A DNA stretch of 64,000 nt from Antilocapra americana. Its lineage: Eukaryota; Chordata; Mammalia; Artiodactyla; Antilocapridae. The DNA is taken from the NCBI GenBank assembly GCA_007570785.1, contig ML660772.1:35200627-35264626 (forward strand), read 5' to 3'. Made by a program: the position numbers and the translations under genes. Position 1 is the stretch's first letter; each line of letters opens with the position of its first letter. Below, one piece after another: positions 32,751 through 43,381 of the stretch. The notes under the pieces are model-generated. The model was not told the origin of the DNA. It saw only the letters and a program-made list of their open reading frames with translations, and ran no database searches.

Positions 32751-35084
32751 TTTTTCATTTTGCCCATTTAGCTCATTTCACTTTGCTAATATTCATTTTT
32801 AAAAATTTAAAAAAATCCAATAACAATATGTTTTAAATAATCTATTGGTATAATATGTCTATTTTTACACAATTATATATGTTAATCAAACTTTAGTCAT
32901 TGAACTGCAAGTTCTGGGTCAATAATTTCCCCTACCAGTTCTAAATACTATATTTTGTTTTACATGCAAGCAACAGTGAATAACTAAACATGATAATATA
33001 AATAGAACACTCCAGAAAGCTGAAGTTTGCAAACTTCTTTGTATTATTTTAGACGACTTAATGTCCTTAAAAGAAGAACAGAAAGTACCACAAGATTAAT
33101 TCTCAACTCTGGAAATATTTGTGAGTTATTTTGCCAAAGTATTAGTCAGAAATGCTAATTGAAAACTCCAGATGGCAGTATCACAGTTACCTTGCTTAGC
33201 TAGTTTTCCTCTTTGAAATCTTGCCGTCCTAAAAAAACACATTGAAATCTCTTTGAAATATTATCTTGGACATGGAAATTAGCTTCTCAAGGGTTTTAAA
33301 CAACATGCTCATACTTGTGGCCTCTGTGCCATGTCTTTTTTTGTAGTCACTATTTTAATTTGTAACATGTAAATTTTGGAATAGCCCAATGGTAAGAAAC
33401 GGTGAGTTGACTTTCTATAAAAAAATATTTACCAACTTTGCATCTTACTACACTTCTGGCACTCAGGGGAACAATTAGTATGTTATTCAATGTCCTCTTG
33501 GAGCCAATCCAGGTTCAAAGTTTCCAGTGACCTTGAATGGGTCTTTGTAGCCATGTCAGCAGCTTGGTTATAAAGAATAAAATAAGAATCTAGGTCAGTA
33601 CTGCTTGTACTGACAGCATTACAGCTTTTAAATTGTTGTCATGTGAATTTCTCCATGACTTATATTCTTGCTAATGTATATTTTCCCCCTTAACTGTAAA
33701 ACATGTCCTTATATTGTGTGTGTACACATGCACGCATACATACATTCAGGAACCTCTCCATCTTCTGTCCTCAAGACTTGCAACTTATATCACTATAATT
33801 ACTTAATTTATTGATTAAAATGAAAAAAAATCTAAATATCTTAATGTATTTTATTTTATAGGTTAAAGCCAAGTCCTCCAAATCCTAGCTTTATTTTTCA
33901 CTTCTAATATGTATATTTCCAGCCTTACACTAGTCTCTACAGGTTTAGAATGGAAGTTGGAAAGAAAGAATAAGGATTGAAACATTTTATCTCTTCACTC
34001 TTTTAACTCTTGTTCCAAGCTCGGCCCTACACTTTTATGGTATCCTGAACAGTGGCCTGAAGTTACTAAATTAGTATATTTTAGTATGTATTTACAACTG
34101 TAAAAACAAAATTTGATGCACAGTATATCCAAATACATATTATTGTAGGAATCCACTTACAGTTTTTCTTTTTTTTTTCCACTCAGTTAAGGAAAATATT
34201 CCCTATTCCCATATATTCCCATATGTATGAAAATGTTTATGCATATATAAGAAAATATATAAAAATATGTCTATGGTTCCTCTAATATTTTTGTACATTG
34301 CAACTCATTTACTAATACAGTAAACTTTCTTAAAATAGCTATCACTATTTCTACTCACTGTTCTACTCTTCTGAGTGATAGTATCACTTTAATTTGTTTT
34401 AAAGTTCAGTGAGCTGTTTCTGTATAACTTGTCTGCTTTTTCTCTAAAAGTATAGTTTTGAAAATACAAAAAATTATATATACTTAGGATGACTATAAAA
34501 TATATGAAGAACTATTTTGATAAGTTCAGAGATTTAAATGGGAGGATGAAAATAAGGCAACCTATTTCTCCCAGCTCTACTCTCACCTACAACAGCCCTC
34601 ATCTATCACCACTCCAACCTGCCTCCCAAGCTTGCTGATTCTTCCTACTGGTCTATCTGCCAGTATGGGATAAAAGAAAATCAAGGAGGGGCTATTAAGG
34701 AGAGATAGAAATGAAGCTAAAAATTAAAAGGAGATAGATGAGAAAAGTATGGCTGTAAGCTACTGCACTCAATCTTTTGGTGCTAACTAAAAAAGTAATG
34801 GACACACTTTGAGCAAACCAAAGCATACGAGAATTTTTAGCATCTGTGTTCCCTAACCAACAATAGCTTTCCCTTCCTCTCTAAACTTAAACACCTACCC
34901 AATTTCTTTATATAAATTTTTCTTTAAAAGAGAATAAACAACTATGAATAACATCTAACCTAGACTAATTTTTATGAGTTAGTCTAATAGATCTGATAGG
35001 CTTAACTGTGACTGTAGATAATGGTGAAAGTAATGGTGTATCTTATAATTTACAGCCTCTCCAATGTACACTAAAAATAATAGT
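32751..35084. other. Unassigned, insertion-poor sequence
   Basis: About 2.3 kb of AT-rich sequence with no recognised gene or dated repeat. A short CA/TACA-type run is near 33715-33750 and a T-run at 34170-34179. Confidence 0.5.
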
Positions 35085-35285
35085 AATAACAGCTGACTCC
35101 TATGGTATACTTCCATGGGCCATACACTTTCATGTATTCTAAACATTTTCCAAGTATTAAATTAACTTAATAGTCACAATAATCATTGTTTTACAGCCAA
35201 GGAAACAGAGACATTGAAAGATTAAAGAACTTGTCCAAAGTCAACCAGCTTATAAGTAGCAAGCCCAAGGTCACACACATATAAG
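35085..35285 (-). mobile_element. MIR SINE, nearly complete
   Basis: Reverse MIR with good order: aataacagctgactcc, gccatacactttcatgtatt, ttaacttaatagtcacaat, ttttacagccaaggaaacag, aagaacttgtccaaagtcaa, and the final caaggtcacac. Confidence 0.75.
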
Positions 35286-36605
35286 AACAAATTTTCACTG
35301 ACTTGAGAAACTTGAGAGACTTACTGAAAACAGATAATTGTGCAAATTAGCAAGTAAACATAAGTAAAGATAAAAAACAGTACATTTCATTAAATGGAAA
35401 TTGATTTCATATTCCATATTTAAATAATTCACTGCAATTTGGGGGAGGAGACAGGTTAGATTAATCAAACACAGAAAAAAATAAAAAGAAACTTTAACCA
35501 CATAGTAAATAAATAGTCATGGAGCAACCATTTTGTGCCAAAAGTTATCCTATGGAATGAAATGTATTATTTCCTTTTTGCTCCAGCAAAAGATGCAAAA
35601 CAAAATGTGTATATGTGAACATCATATATAAAACTGAAGTTGTATTATATCCTATAACACTGAAAATATTTATTAGGAATGCACATTAATTCTCAAGTAT
35701 CCCCTGTCAGCAGTATATTAAAATCACACTCCTTCATGGCTTTAGATTGATAATTTAAACTACATGTGTTATTTAGCTCTAATCTTACCACCACCTCAGA
35801 TGTTATGTTTGTAAACGTACACCTCCTGGTTCATTTTATAGGATGCAATTAAGTGGATAGCTCAAAATGGCTGTGACACAGTAATATATTTCAGCATGGC
35901 AATCTGATTTAAGGCTATTGATATGTTCGTTCAAAAGACTGAAGACTGAGTGTTAGACTAGACATTTAAAGGAGCTACAATAAAATCAAATTTCAGGAAG
36001 CATAATGGTCGATATGCCTATCATAAATGCTCTGCTTTGTTATTATTTTGAAGACCTAAAATAACTTGCAGAAAACATCATGGCTTTAATTTTCTTTACA
36101 AAATCAAACAAAATAACTGCACTAAACCTAAGCACAATATTAGAGTTTGAATACTTAAGTAAAAACACTGGAATGAAAGTTTTATTTACAGTTTTTAAGT
36201 AAATCTTTTAGAAATATTTCAAGAAAGTTAGGAAAATAACAATGTAAATATATATGACCAAAATGAATTCTGTCAAACACCCAAGAGTCCTTTAGTGTCA
36301 TAGGCATTATTCTCCCCCTCCAAAAAACTCATTTGGGTATCAAATAATTTGAGGAGATGCAAAGTTTCTTTATAGGTTTCTTTTCTATAGTTCATCTTAT
36401 AATTTTCTAATGTTAATTGCTTTATGACTTTCCAAGAATGGAATATACAAAATTTCCTCAAATGTTTGACTGTAAAGCCCCCCTTTTCATAGAACATCTC
36501 AGATGACCCAATTTACACAGAAATTATTTAGGGATTTTTGATTCAGAAACAAAGGAATCTAACCACAAATGTATTTGTTAGCCTTTAGTGGAAAAATGCT
36601 CCTGA
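35286..36605. other. Unassigned, insertion-poor sequence
   Basis: No gene or repeat recognised. The block 35640-36130 is uninterrupted and AT-rich, with several TAAT and ATTA words, and is a candidate conserved non-coding element (see findings). Confidence 0.5.
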
Positions 36606-36735
36606 GTCTGGGCTCTCCTTTCTTATAAGATCTCCATCTGACTCTGCTCCCTTTAGGTAGGAGCAGAGTCACCTCTCATTGACTCCCTAGCCTAGCAGAT
36701 TGCTTGATACGTACTAAGGATTCAGTAAGTATTTG
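36606..36735 (+). mobile_element. Possible L2-type 3' end
   Basis: Weak resemblance to the L2 3' end: gtaggagcagagtcacctct, ctagcctagcagattgcttg atacgtactaaggattcagt aagtatttgct. The order and the terminal words fit, but divergence is high. Confidence 0.4.
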
Positions 36736-37049
36736 CTAAACATTTCTATTCAAGATATTATCATTATACAACTTTCTTATTATCCTTCTCCTTTTTTTTT
36801 TTCCCTCCAAATCAGCTCCCTGAAGTTGATAAACTGATGACCATTTAAGTCTCGGCCTTTCTAGTTCCTGACTCAGTGTTCCTAGAGCCAAGATACAATT
36901 AAAAGTTTCTGGGCACCCACAGTCTCTTTGATGGACAATCCAAGTACCAGGAGCCAGAGTTAAATCTGTAAAAGGACTTCCAGTTATACCCTCCCAATAT
37001 CCTTCTAGACTGGCACAGTCCAGAGATCTGGTCCTCTTCCTAGGATTTT

Positions 37050-38260
37050 TTTCTCTTATTTTTTTATAAAATATTTTAAATATACAAAAAAATGAAGACA
37101 GTAATATTTTTTAAAGTACCAAGTTCATGGCTTAGCAAAATATTAACATTGTGTCATACTGAATAAAACATTATAGATACAGCTGAAGGCCTATCTGTAT
37201 CGCTCCTAACCCCATTCCTCTTCTTCCATTCCGAAAGGTGACTATTACCTTAACAAAGTCAGTGTGAATTCACAATTTAATATCTTTACTACATATCGTG
37301 CAACCGTGGCAACACATAAATATTCTTCTGTGTGTTGTTAATATACACAAATGATACAACCTATGCGTACCATTTTTCAACTTGCTTTTTTCATTCAGTG
37401 TTGTGCTGTCAGGATTTAACCATGTCACACAGGTAAATTTCATTCACTCATTTTTTAACTTTTACAAAGAATTCCGTGTTATATGGCATAAGACATAATA
37501 TTTTGCTCATTCTCCTATTACTAAATAATTGGTTTTATTGAATTACACTTTTTAGGGGAATTGCAGTGTCCCACGCTTTTCCTCCAGACACTGCATTTAC
37601 CCCCAGCTGCTTGCTCTAAGGGTTGACTGCTGACAGCTCACAGTTGCCCATTTATCCAGAGATCCCTCTTGGCTAATGGGAGCTACCTTGCCCTAGAGAT
37701 GACAGCACCTCACCCCATACACACATCCTAGGTATGGTGTACAAAACATCCCCCTTAACTCAAGGGAGGTACTCTTCAATATAATTTGTGTCCCAGAGCC
37801 CTTCTTGGATCTGACCCAAACTAGAGTTTTTCACCTGAGACCACATCCTGGCTGGCATTTCTCCATCCTGCCTCTGCTTCCCTCACTCCTTCAGAGTTAG
37901 CACATCTATAATAAATGGCATACATATTTATGGCTGTCTCAGACTTTGCTCCTGAGGAATCTGTTCTCAGACAGGGTCCCTATCATAAACACTGTATAAA
38001 ATGCTATGACAGTCCTCATGTGTCTCCACGTGCAGATATGCCAGGGAGTTGTTTGGGTACCAATATTGTTGCCTAATAGGAAAAGCTTAACTTCAATTCA
38101 ATCAGATGTCTCCAAATTGCTTTAGAAAATAATATCAATTTACACAACTACTCTTACACCACAGAATTCCCATTTTCCTCACAGTATATCCAGCACATTG
38201 CTGTTGTCAGAAATTTTAAATTGTGCTACCAGGTTGGGAGTGAAATGATTCCTCTATTCC
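37050..38260 (-). mobile_element. Ancient L1M-type LINE 3' end, split by an LTR-like insert
   Basis: Minus-strand old L1: 37050-37560 has the reversed 3' UTR (catcttt, cgtgcaaccgtggcaac, cttgcttttttcattcagtg, tttaaccatgt, ttccgtgttatatggcat), and 38035-38260 continues with the caaattgctttagaaaataa and tttacacaactactcttaca blocks that come next in such elements. The intervening sequence is unrelated and LTR-like. No open frame remains. Confidence 0.6.
37561..37990 (+). mobile_element. LTR-like insert, possibly ERVL-type
   Basis: It interrupts the old L1M. Its right end has ctataataaatggcatac, then ggctgtctcagactttgctc and a gaatctgttctcagacag ending, resembling the polyadenylation region and U5 end of several mammalian LTRs. 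No internal viral region is present, so at most a solo LTR. Family not assigned. Confidence 0.4.
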
Positions 38261-38284
38261 TCTTATTCTGGATTATTTCATTTT

Positions 38285-38540
38285 TGTTATTTAACAAACA
38301 TTTATATAACACTTACTATGACTCTTATATTTGAAGCACTTTACTAACATTAATTCACTTACTCCTCATTAGAAGCTATCATTATTTCCATTCTTACACT
38401 TCAGGAAACAGTCACAGGGGTCATGGAGGTAACTTCAAGTTTGCATGTATAGAAAGCGGCAGAACCTGTATTTGAAATAAAGCAGTTTGTCTAAAAACTC
38501 CCTGTGCTTAATCACTGTACTAATGCTATCTATTAACTAT
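38285..38540 (-). mobile_element. MIR SINE, long copy
   Basis: Reverse MIR: aacaaacatttatataacac ttactatgac, gcactttactaacattaatt cacttactcctcatt, a diverged gaaacagtcacaggg middle, and aaactccctgtgcttaatca ctgtacta at the end. Confidence 0.7.
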
Positions 38541-38644
38541 AGTCTTTAGTAGTTCTTTCAGTATCTCTTGATCTCTGATTCTCTGAAAAAAACAAATTAA
38601 AATTAAACCCTACAGAACAATCATGTTCTGCTAAATCACGCCTG

Positions 38645-39108
38645 CTTCCCAAAATGTCCACATCCAGTGTCCACATCCAAATTCTCAGAACGTGTGAATA
38701 TTAGATTATATGGAAAAGGGAGGTTTGCAGATATAAGTTAAAGTTCTTGCGATGGAAAGATTATCTTGGATTATTCAGGTGGGCCCTAAATGTAATCACA
38801 AGTGTTCTGTAAGAAGAAGGTAGAAAGAGATTTGACCACAGAAGTTGATGTGACAACAGAACAAAAAAATGGAGTGACACAGGATGGATGAGCCAAGAAA
38901 TGCAGTCTGTCTCGAGAAGCTGGAAAGGCAAAGAAACAAATTCTCCCTTAGAGCCTCCAGAATAAACAGCCCTGATAACACTTTGATTTTAGCCTACATC
39001 ACATTGAGGACTTTCAGAACTATAAGAGAATAAATTTGTATTGTTTTAGGTCACTAAACTTGAGTTAATTTGTTACATCAGTAATCAGAAAATAATAGAA
39101 TAATCTAC
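38645..39108 (+). mobile_element. MLT1-type MaLR LTR
   Basis: A sense LTR that follows the MLT1 order closely: aaaatgtccacatcca, attctcagaacgtgtgaata, aagggaggtttgcagatata, gattatcttggattattcag gtgggcccta, aatgtaatcacaagtg, gatgagccaagaaatgcag, agaagctggaaaggcaaaga, agcctccagaataaacagcc, ttttagcc, ataagagaataaatttgtat tgtttt, ending near aataatagaa. The polyadenylation signal aataaa is at 39030-39035. No flanking viral genes: a solo LTR. Confidence 0.85.
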
Positions 39109-39743
39109 TCAAGAACTTAACAAGCAGAGATTTATATTCATGTGTCTGTGGGTAAGCTTATCTCTGCCACTCTCAGTCTAGAGTGGCTGTGCTTTCCACG
39201 TCTCTCATTCTCCTCCTAGGACGAGCAGGTAGCATAGGCATGTTCTTCCCCAAGGCAATGGCATCAGTACAGAAAATACTCACAGTTCAGGCCTAGGTTT
39301 GAAACTGGTACATCATCATTTTCACTTCATCCTATTGGCTACAGCAAGTTGAACAGTTGAGCCCAGAATCCAAGCAGTAAAGAAATAAACTCCACCCTTT
39401 ATTTACTTCAACATTTAAAAATGCATTCATCTCCTGAATATAGTTTTTCAATGAGAAAATTGCTTTCGGTCTAAATGTCACTGGTTTTTTTTGTTTGTTT
39501 TTTTTCCATTTCTGATAGCTTTTAAGCATGTTTGTTTTTGAGGAGCTTAGATTTGGATTTGTTTTCATATATTTCACTTAGATGTTAGTTTTTTTTTTTG
39601 GTCAAACTGAGGACTCCTATCTTTTTTGAGATTTAGAAAATTTGCAATCAAAGAACCTCATTCTTATTATCAGTGTTATACTACTGAAATCCCTATGGTG
39701 GGTCTTCTTATCTACTCTGCATCTCTCTTTATCATTTTTAAAT
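39109..39743. other. Unassigned sequence
   Basis: Contains T-runs at 39486-39506 and 39589-39599. No gene or body of a retroposon recognised. Confidence 0.45.
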
Positions 39744-39889
39744 CGGGGCTGGTGCATGGAGATTTCCCGGGGGGACGGAGGAGGGAGGGAAGAAGGAGGG
39801 GGGTTCTGGAGGGGGAGCATATGTAAACCCATGGTGATATCATGTCATTGTATGGCAAAACTAATAAAAAATAAATAAATAAATAAAAT
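39744..39889 (+). mobile_element. L1 3' UTR end, sense
   Basis: Only the last ~120 bp of the ruminant L1 3' UTR plus tail: ggggctggtgcatgg, the G-run tract (39769-39815), gtaaacccatggtgatatca and a tail with (AAAT)n at 39863-39889. It belongs to the same 3' UTR variant as the copies at 31.3 and 59.1 kb. A very short 5'-truncated insertion. Confidence 0.93.
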
Positions 39890-39915
39890 ATCTAAATTTA
39901 TCTTCCTGTGCTACA

Positions 39916-40259
39916 TTTTGTTTTGTTTTGTTTTCTGTTGTTGTTGTTGTTATTTTTTTTTTTCTTTACATTATCGTGTTGGTTTTTGCCATACATTGAC
40001 ATGAATCTGCCATGGGTATACATGTGTCCCCTTCCAGAACCCCCCTCCCACCTCCCTCCCAATTCCATCTCTCTGGGTCATCCCAGTACACCAGCCCTGA
40101 GCACCCTGTATCAAGCTTCAAACCTGGGCTGGCGATTGATTTCACATATGATAATTTACATGTTTCAATGCCGTTCTCCCATATCATCCCACCCTTGCCC
40201 TCTTCCATAGAGTCCAAAAGACTGATCTATACATCTGCTTCTCTTTTGCTGTCTCGCAT
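39916..40259 (-). mobile_element. L1 3' UTR end, antisense
   Basis: A minus-strand L1 3' UTR: T-rich tail at the left (39916-39966, partly (TTG)n and (TTTTG)n), then the reversed UTR with C-runs at 40038-40062, to the reversed atgcgagac start (about 40250-40259). It belongs to the other 3' UTR variant (caccctgtatcaagc and a gggatgaccca-type block), like the copy at 62.4 kb. It faces the sense copy tail to tail. Confidence 0.93.
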
Positions 40260-41187
40260 TTTAATTGATTTTTTTCAGACTAGTTCTCCAATCACTTATC
40301 TTCTTTTGGGCTGGGCTTAATCTGCTACTTAACATTTGAACTTTCATTTAACTTATTATGTGTGTTTTATAATTATACCTTTTATTTTTCCATACTACTT
40401 TTTTTTATTATAGATTTTTATTCTTTCTTTTTAAATCTTTAAGCTTGTTTAATGTGCCTATTATGTTTCAGATCATTCTGTAATCTCTAGTTCTTGGAGT
40501 GCAAATTCTCCTGGTTATTGCAGCTGTTCTCTTCTCCTCGTGGCGTTTTATTTTCTAATGTTTTTTTTAATCTCATGTGTTCTGTTTTGTAGGATGATCC
40601 TTTAAGAGCTATTCCACTCGTTTCTTCCAGAGACCTGGGAAGTTCATGAGTTCCAGTGCCAATATTGAAATGAATTTCTCAATTTGGAATTCCTACATCC
40701 TAAGAGTTGCATAAGTTCAGGACTCACACCTGTTTGTGCTGACTTAAATTTCCAATTCCTTGCAGATTTATTTACCCACCCCACCTCAGGCATGTCCCAG
40801 AGGGTAGAGTTTCTGCAGTCTCATTTTATACAAGGGGCAGCCCTTTAAGACTTTCACAGAAGCATTGGACTGTCACAATGTCTGTCTCACTGAGCCACCA
40901 CCTCCTATCTCTGAACTGGACTCTAGCCCAACTTTCAAATCTCTCTGGTTGGGAAACCCCTCTGAGCCTCTACGGCTTCATCTTTTTCTAGCAAATCTGA
41001 CTTTGTCTTCCTTCCTTATTTCTGGAACCAGGGATATTTATTTTCTTTCTTCCAATCTTGGTTTACATTTAAAATGTACATTTTTTTTCCTGTATTTCCA
41101 TAACTAGGAGCAGGAGAAAAAGACGTTCATTGTTATCTCCTTTCACTACTTATAGTTACATTTGGAGATCCCTGATTTTATACTGGA
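40260..41187. other. Unassigned sequence
   Basis: T-rich left part (40380-40580), then ordinary sequence. An 80-codon open frame at 40865-41107 has no recognised domain. Confidence 0.45.
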
Positions 41188-41198
41188 TGGTTACATCT

Positions 41199-42411
41199 CA
41201 ATTCAGTTCAGTTGCTCAGTCATTTCTGATTCTGCAACCTCATGGACCGCAGCACACTAGGCTTCCCTGTCCATCACCAACTCCTGGAGCTTACTCAAAT
41301 TCAAGTCCATCAAGTTAATGATGTCATTCAACCATCTCATCCTCTGTCAGCCCCTTCTCCTGCCTTTCCCAGCATCAGGATCTTTTTCAGTGAGTCAGTT
41401 CTTCATATCAGGTGGCAAAAGTATTGCAGTTTCAGCTTCAGCATCAGTCCTTCCAAGGACTAAAGGGCTGATTTCCTTTAGAATTGACTGGTTGGATCTT
41501 GCAGTCCAGGGAACTCTCAAGAGTCTTCTCCAACACCACAGTTCAAAAGCATCAATTCTTTGGGGCTCAGCTTTCTTTATAGTTCAACTCTCACGTCCAC
41601 ACATGACTACTGGAAAAACCATAGCCTTGACTAGATGGACCTTTGTTGGCAAAGTAATGTCTCTGCTTTTTAATATGCTGTCTAGTTTGGTCATAGCATT
41701 TCTTCCAAGGAGTAAGCGTCTTTTAATTTCATGGTTGCAGTCACCATCTACAGTAATTTTGAAGCCCCCAAAAATAAAGTCTCTCACCATTTCCATTGTT
41801 TCCCCATCTATTTGCCATGAAGTGATGGGACTGGATACCATGATCTTAGTTTTCTGAATATTGAGTTTTAAGCCAACTTTTTCACTCTCCTCTTTCACTT
41901 TCAGCAAGACACTCTTTAGTTCTTCTTTGCTTTGTACCATAAGGGTGATGTCATTTGTATATCTAAGGTTATTGATACCTCTCCCAGCAATTTTGATTCC
42001 AGCTTGTGCTTCATCCAGCCTGGCATTTCACATGATGTACTCTGCATGTAAGTTAAATAAGCAGGGTGACAATACACAACCTGACATACACCTTTCCTGA
42101 TTTGGAACCAGTCTCTTGTTCCATGTCCATTTCTAACAGTTGCTTCTTGACCTGCATACAGATTTCTCAGGAGGCAGGTCAGGGGATCTGGTATTCCCAT
42201 CTTGTCAAGAATTTTCCACAGTTTGCTGTAATCCACACAGTCAAAAGCTTTGGGTTAGTCAATAAAGCAGAAGTAGATGTTTTTCTGGAACTCTCTTGCT
42301 TTTTCTATGATCCAGAGGATGTTGGCAATTTGATCTCTGGTTCCTCTGCCTTTTCTAACTCCAGCTTGAACATCTTAAACTTCACGGTTCGCTTACTGTT
42401 GAAGCCTGGCT
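41199..42411 (-). mobile_element. BovB LINE, 1.2 kb, with target-site duplication
   Basis: A 5'-truncated BovB on the minus strand, 3' end at the left (ttcagttcag). It is bounded by an exact 11-bp duplication tggttacatct (41188-41198 and 42412-42422). It covers the RT core and the whole ORF2 C-terminus. Internal frames are broken, with a long open piece at 41584-41940. Confidence 0.96.
41320..42400 (-). pseudogene. BovB ORF2 pseudogene (RT core to C-terminus)
   Basis: BovB ORF2 is an RTE-clade endonuclease/reverse transcriptase. On the minus strand 42236-41916 reads MGIPDPLTCLLRNLYAGQEA and GTRDWFQIRKGVCQ, followed by the catalytic box, here YTND (41950-41961) instead of YADD, so one catalytic Asp is lost. 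Then KVKEESEKVGLKLNIQKTKI, SKIT-like and HEIKRRLLLGR segments at 41940-41584. Frameshifts separate the pieces, and the C-terminal part (about 41590-41250) is recognisable only in fragments. Confidence 0.88.
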
Positions 42412-42671
42412 TGGTTACATCTAGTGATCCTATTTACTTTCCCAGTCCTCCTTTAGCACTGGAACCCTCTTCTAAACCCAGATCATATGTATGGGCCCTA
42501 ATTTGCCCTAGCCTTCCTTCCCCATGTTGAATCTTCCACTCACAAGCACCAACATAAAAAAGTCTTTCAGAACCAATTACCCATTATCCTTCTGTTTAGC
42601 TTTCCTGGTGGTAGCTATCCAGCCATATCTGGACTCCTATTTCCAAAGTCAAGCCAGAGTTTACAACAGGT

Positions 42672-43381
42672 GTTGCTATTTAGTCGCTAAGTCGTGTCTG
42701 ACTCTTTGTGACCCTGTGGACTGCACCACGCCAGGCTCCCCTGTCTTTCACTGTCTCCCAGAGTTTGCTCAAATTCATGTCCATTGAGTTGGTGATGCTA
42801 CTTAACCATCTCATTCTGTGCTGCCCCCCTTCCCCTTTTGCCATTAATCTTTTCCAGTATCAGAGTCTTTTCCAGTGAGTCAAGCTCTTCGCATCAGGTG
42901 GCCAAAATATTGGAGCTTCAGCTTCAGCACCAGTTCTTCCAATGAATATTCAAGGTTGATTTCCTTTAGGATTGACTGGTTTGATCTCCTTGCTGTCCAA
43001 AGGACTCTCAAGAGTCTTCTCCAGCACCACAATTCAAAAGCACTGATTCTTTCATGCTCAGCCTTCTTTATGGCCCAACATCCATACATGACAACAACCA
43101 TAGCTTTGACTAGACAGATTTTTGTCGGCAAAGTGATATCTCTGCTTTTTAATACACTGTCTATGCTTGTCATAGCTTTTCTTCTAAGGAGCAAGAGTCT
43201 TTTAATTTCATAGCTGCAGTCACCGTCTGCAGTGATTTTGGAGCCCAGGAAAATAAAAGATCTGTCACTGCTTCCACTTTTCCCCCTTCTATTTGCCATG
43301 AAGTGATGAGACCAGATGCCTTGATTTTAGTTTTTTTAATGTTGAATTTCAAGCCAGCTTTTTCACTCTCCTCTTTCACCC
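42672..43381 (-). mobile_element. BovB LINE, 5'-truncated
   Basis: Minus-strand BovB from the end of the RT core (43381, within the ESEKAGLKFNIKKTK segment) to near the 3' end (42672). Minus-strand 43299-42880 stays open for 139 codons with SKITADGDCSYEIK, LDSILK-like, [20 protein letters not shown] and [12 protein letters not shown]. No catalytic box. The 3' end lacks the (TGAAC)n tail, and I found no target-site duplication. Confidence 0.93.

Noticed and set aside
39744..40259. A single L1 with 5' inversion (twin priming)
   Set aside because: Both pieces carry a 3' tail and belong to different 3' UTR variants. Twin priming would leave only one tail.
41318..41857. 179-codon plus-strand open frame
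   Set aside because: Antisense to BovB ORF2. Similar frames appear opposite the BovB copies at 54.9 and 63.1-63.5 kb.
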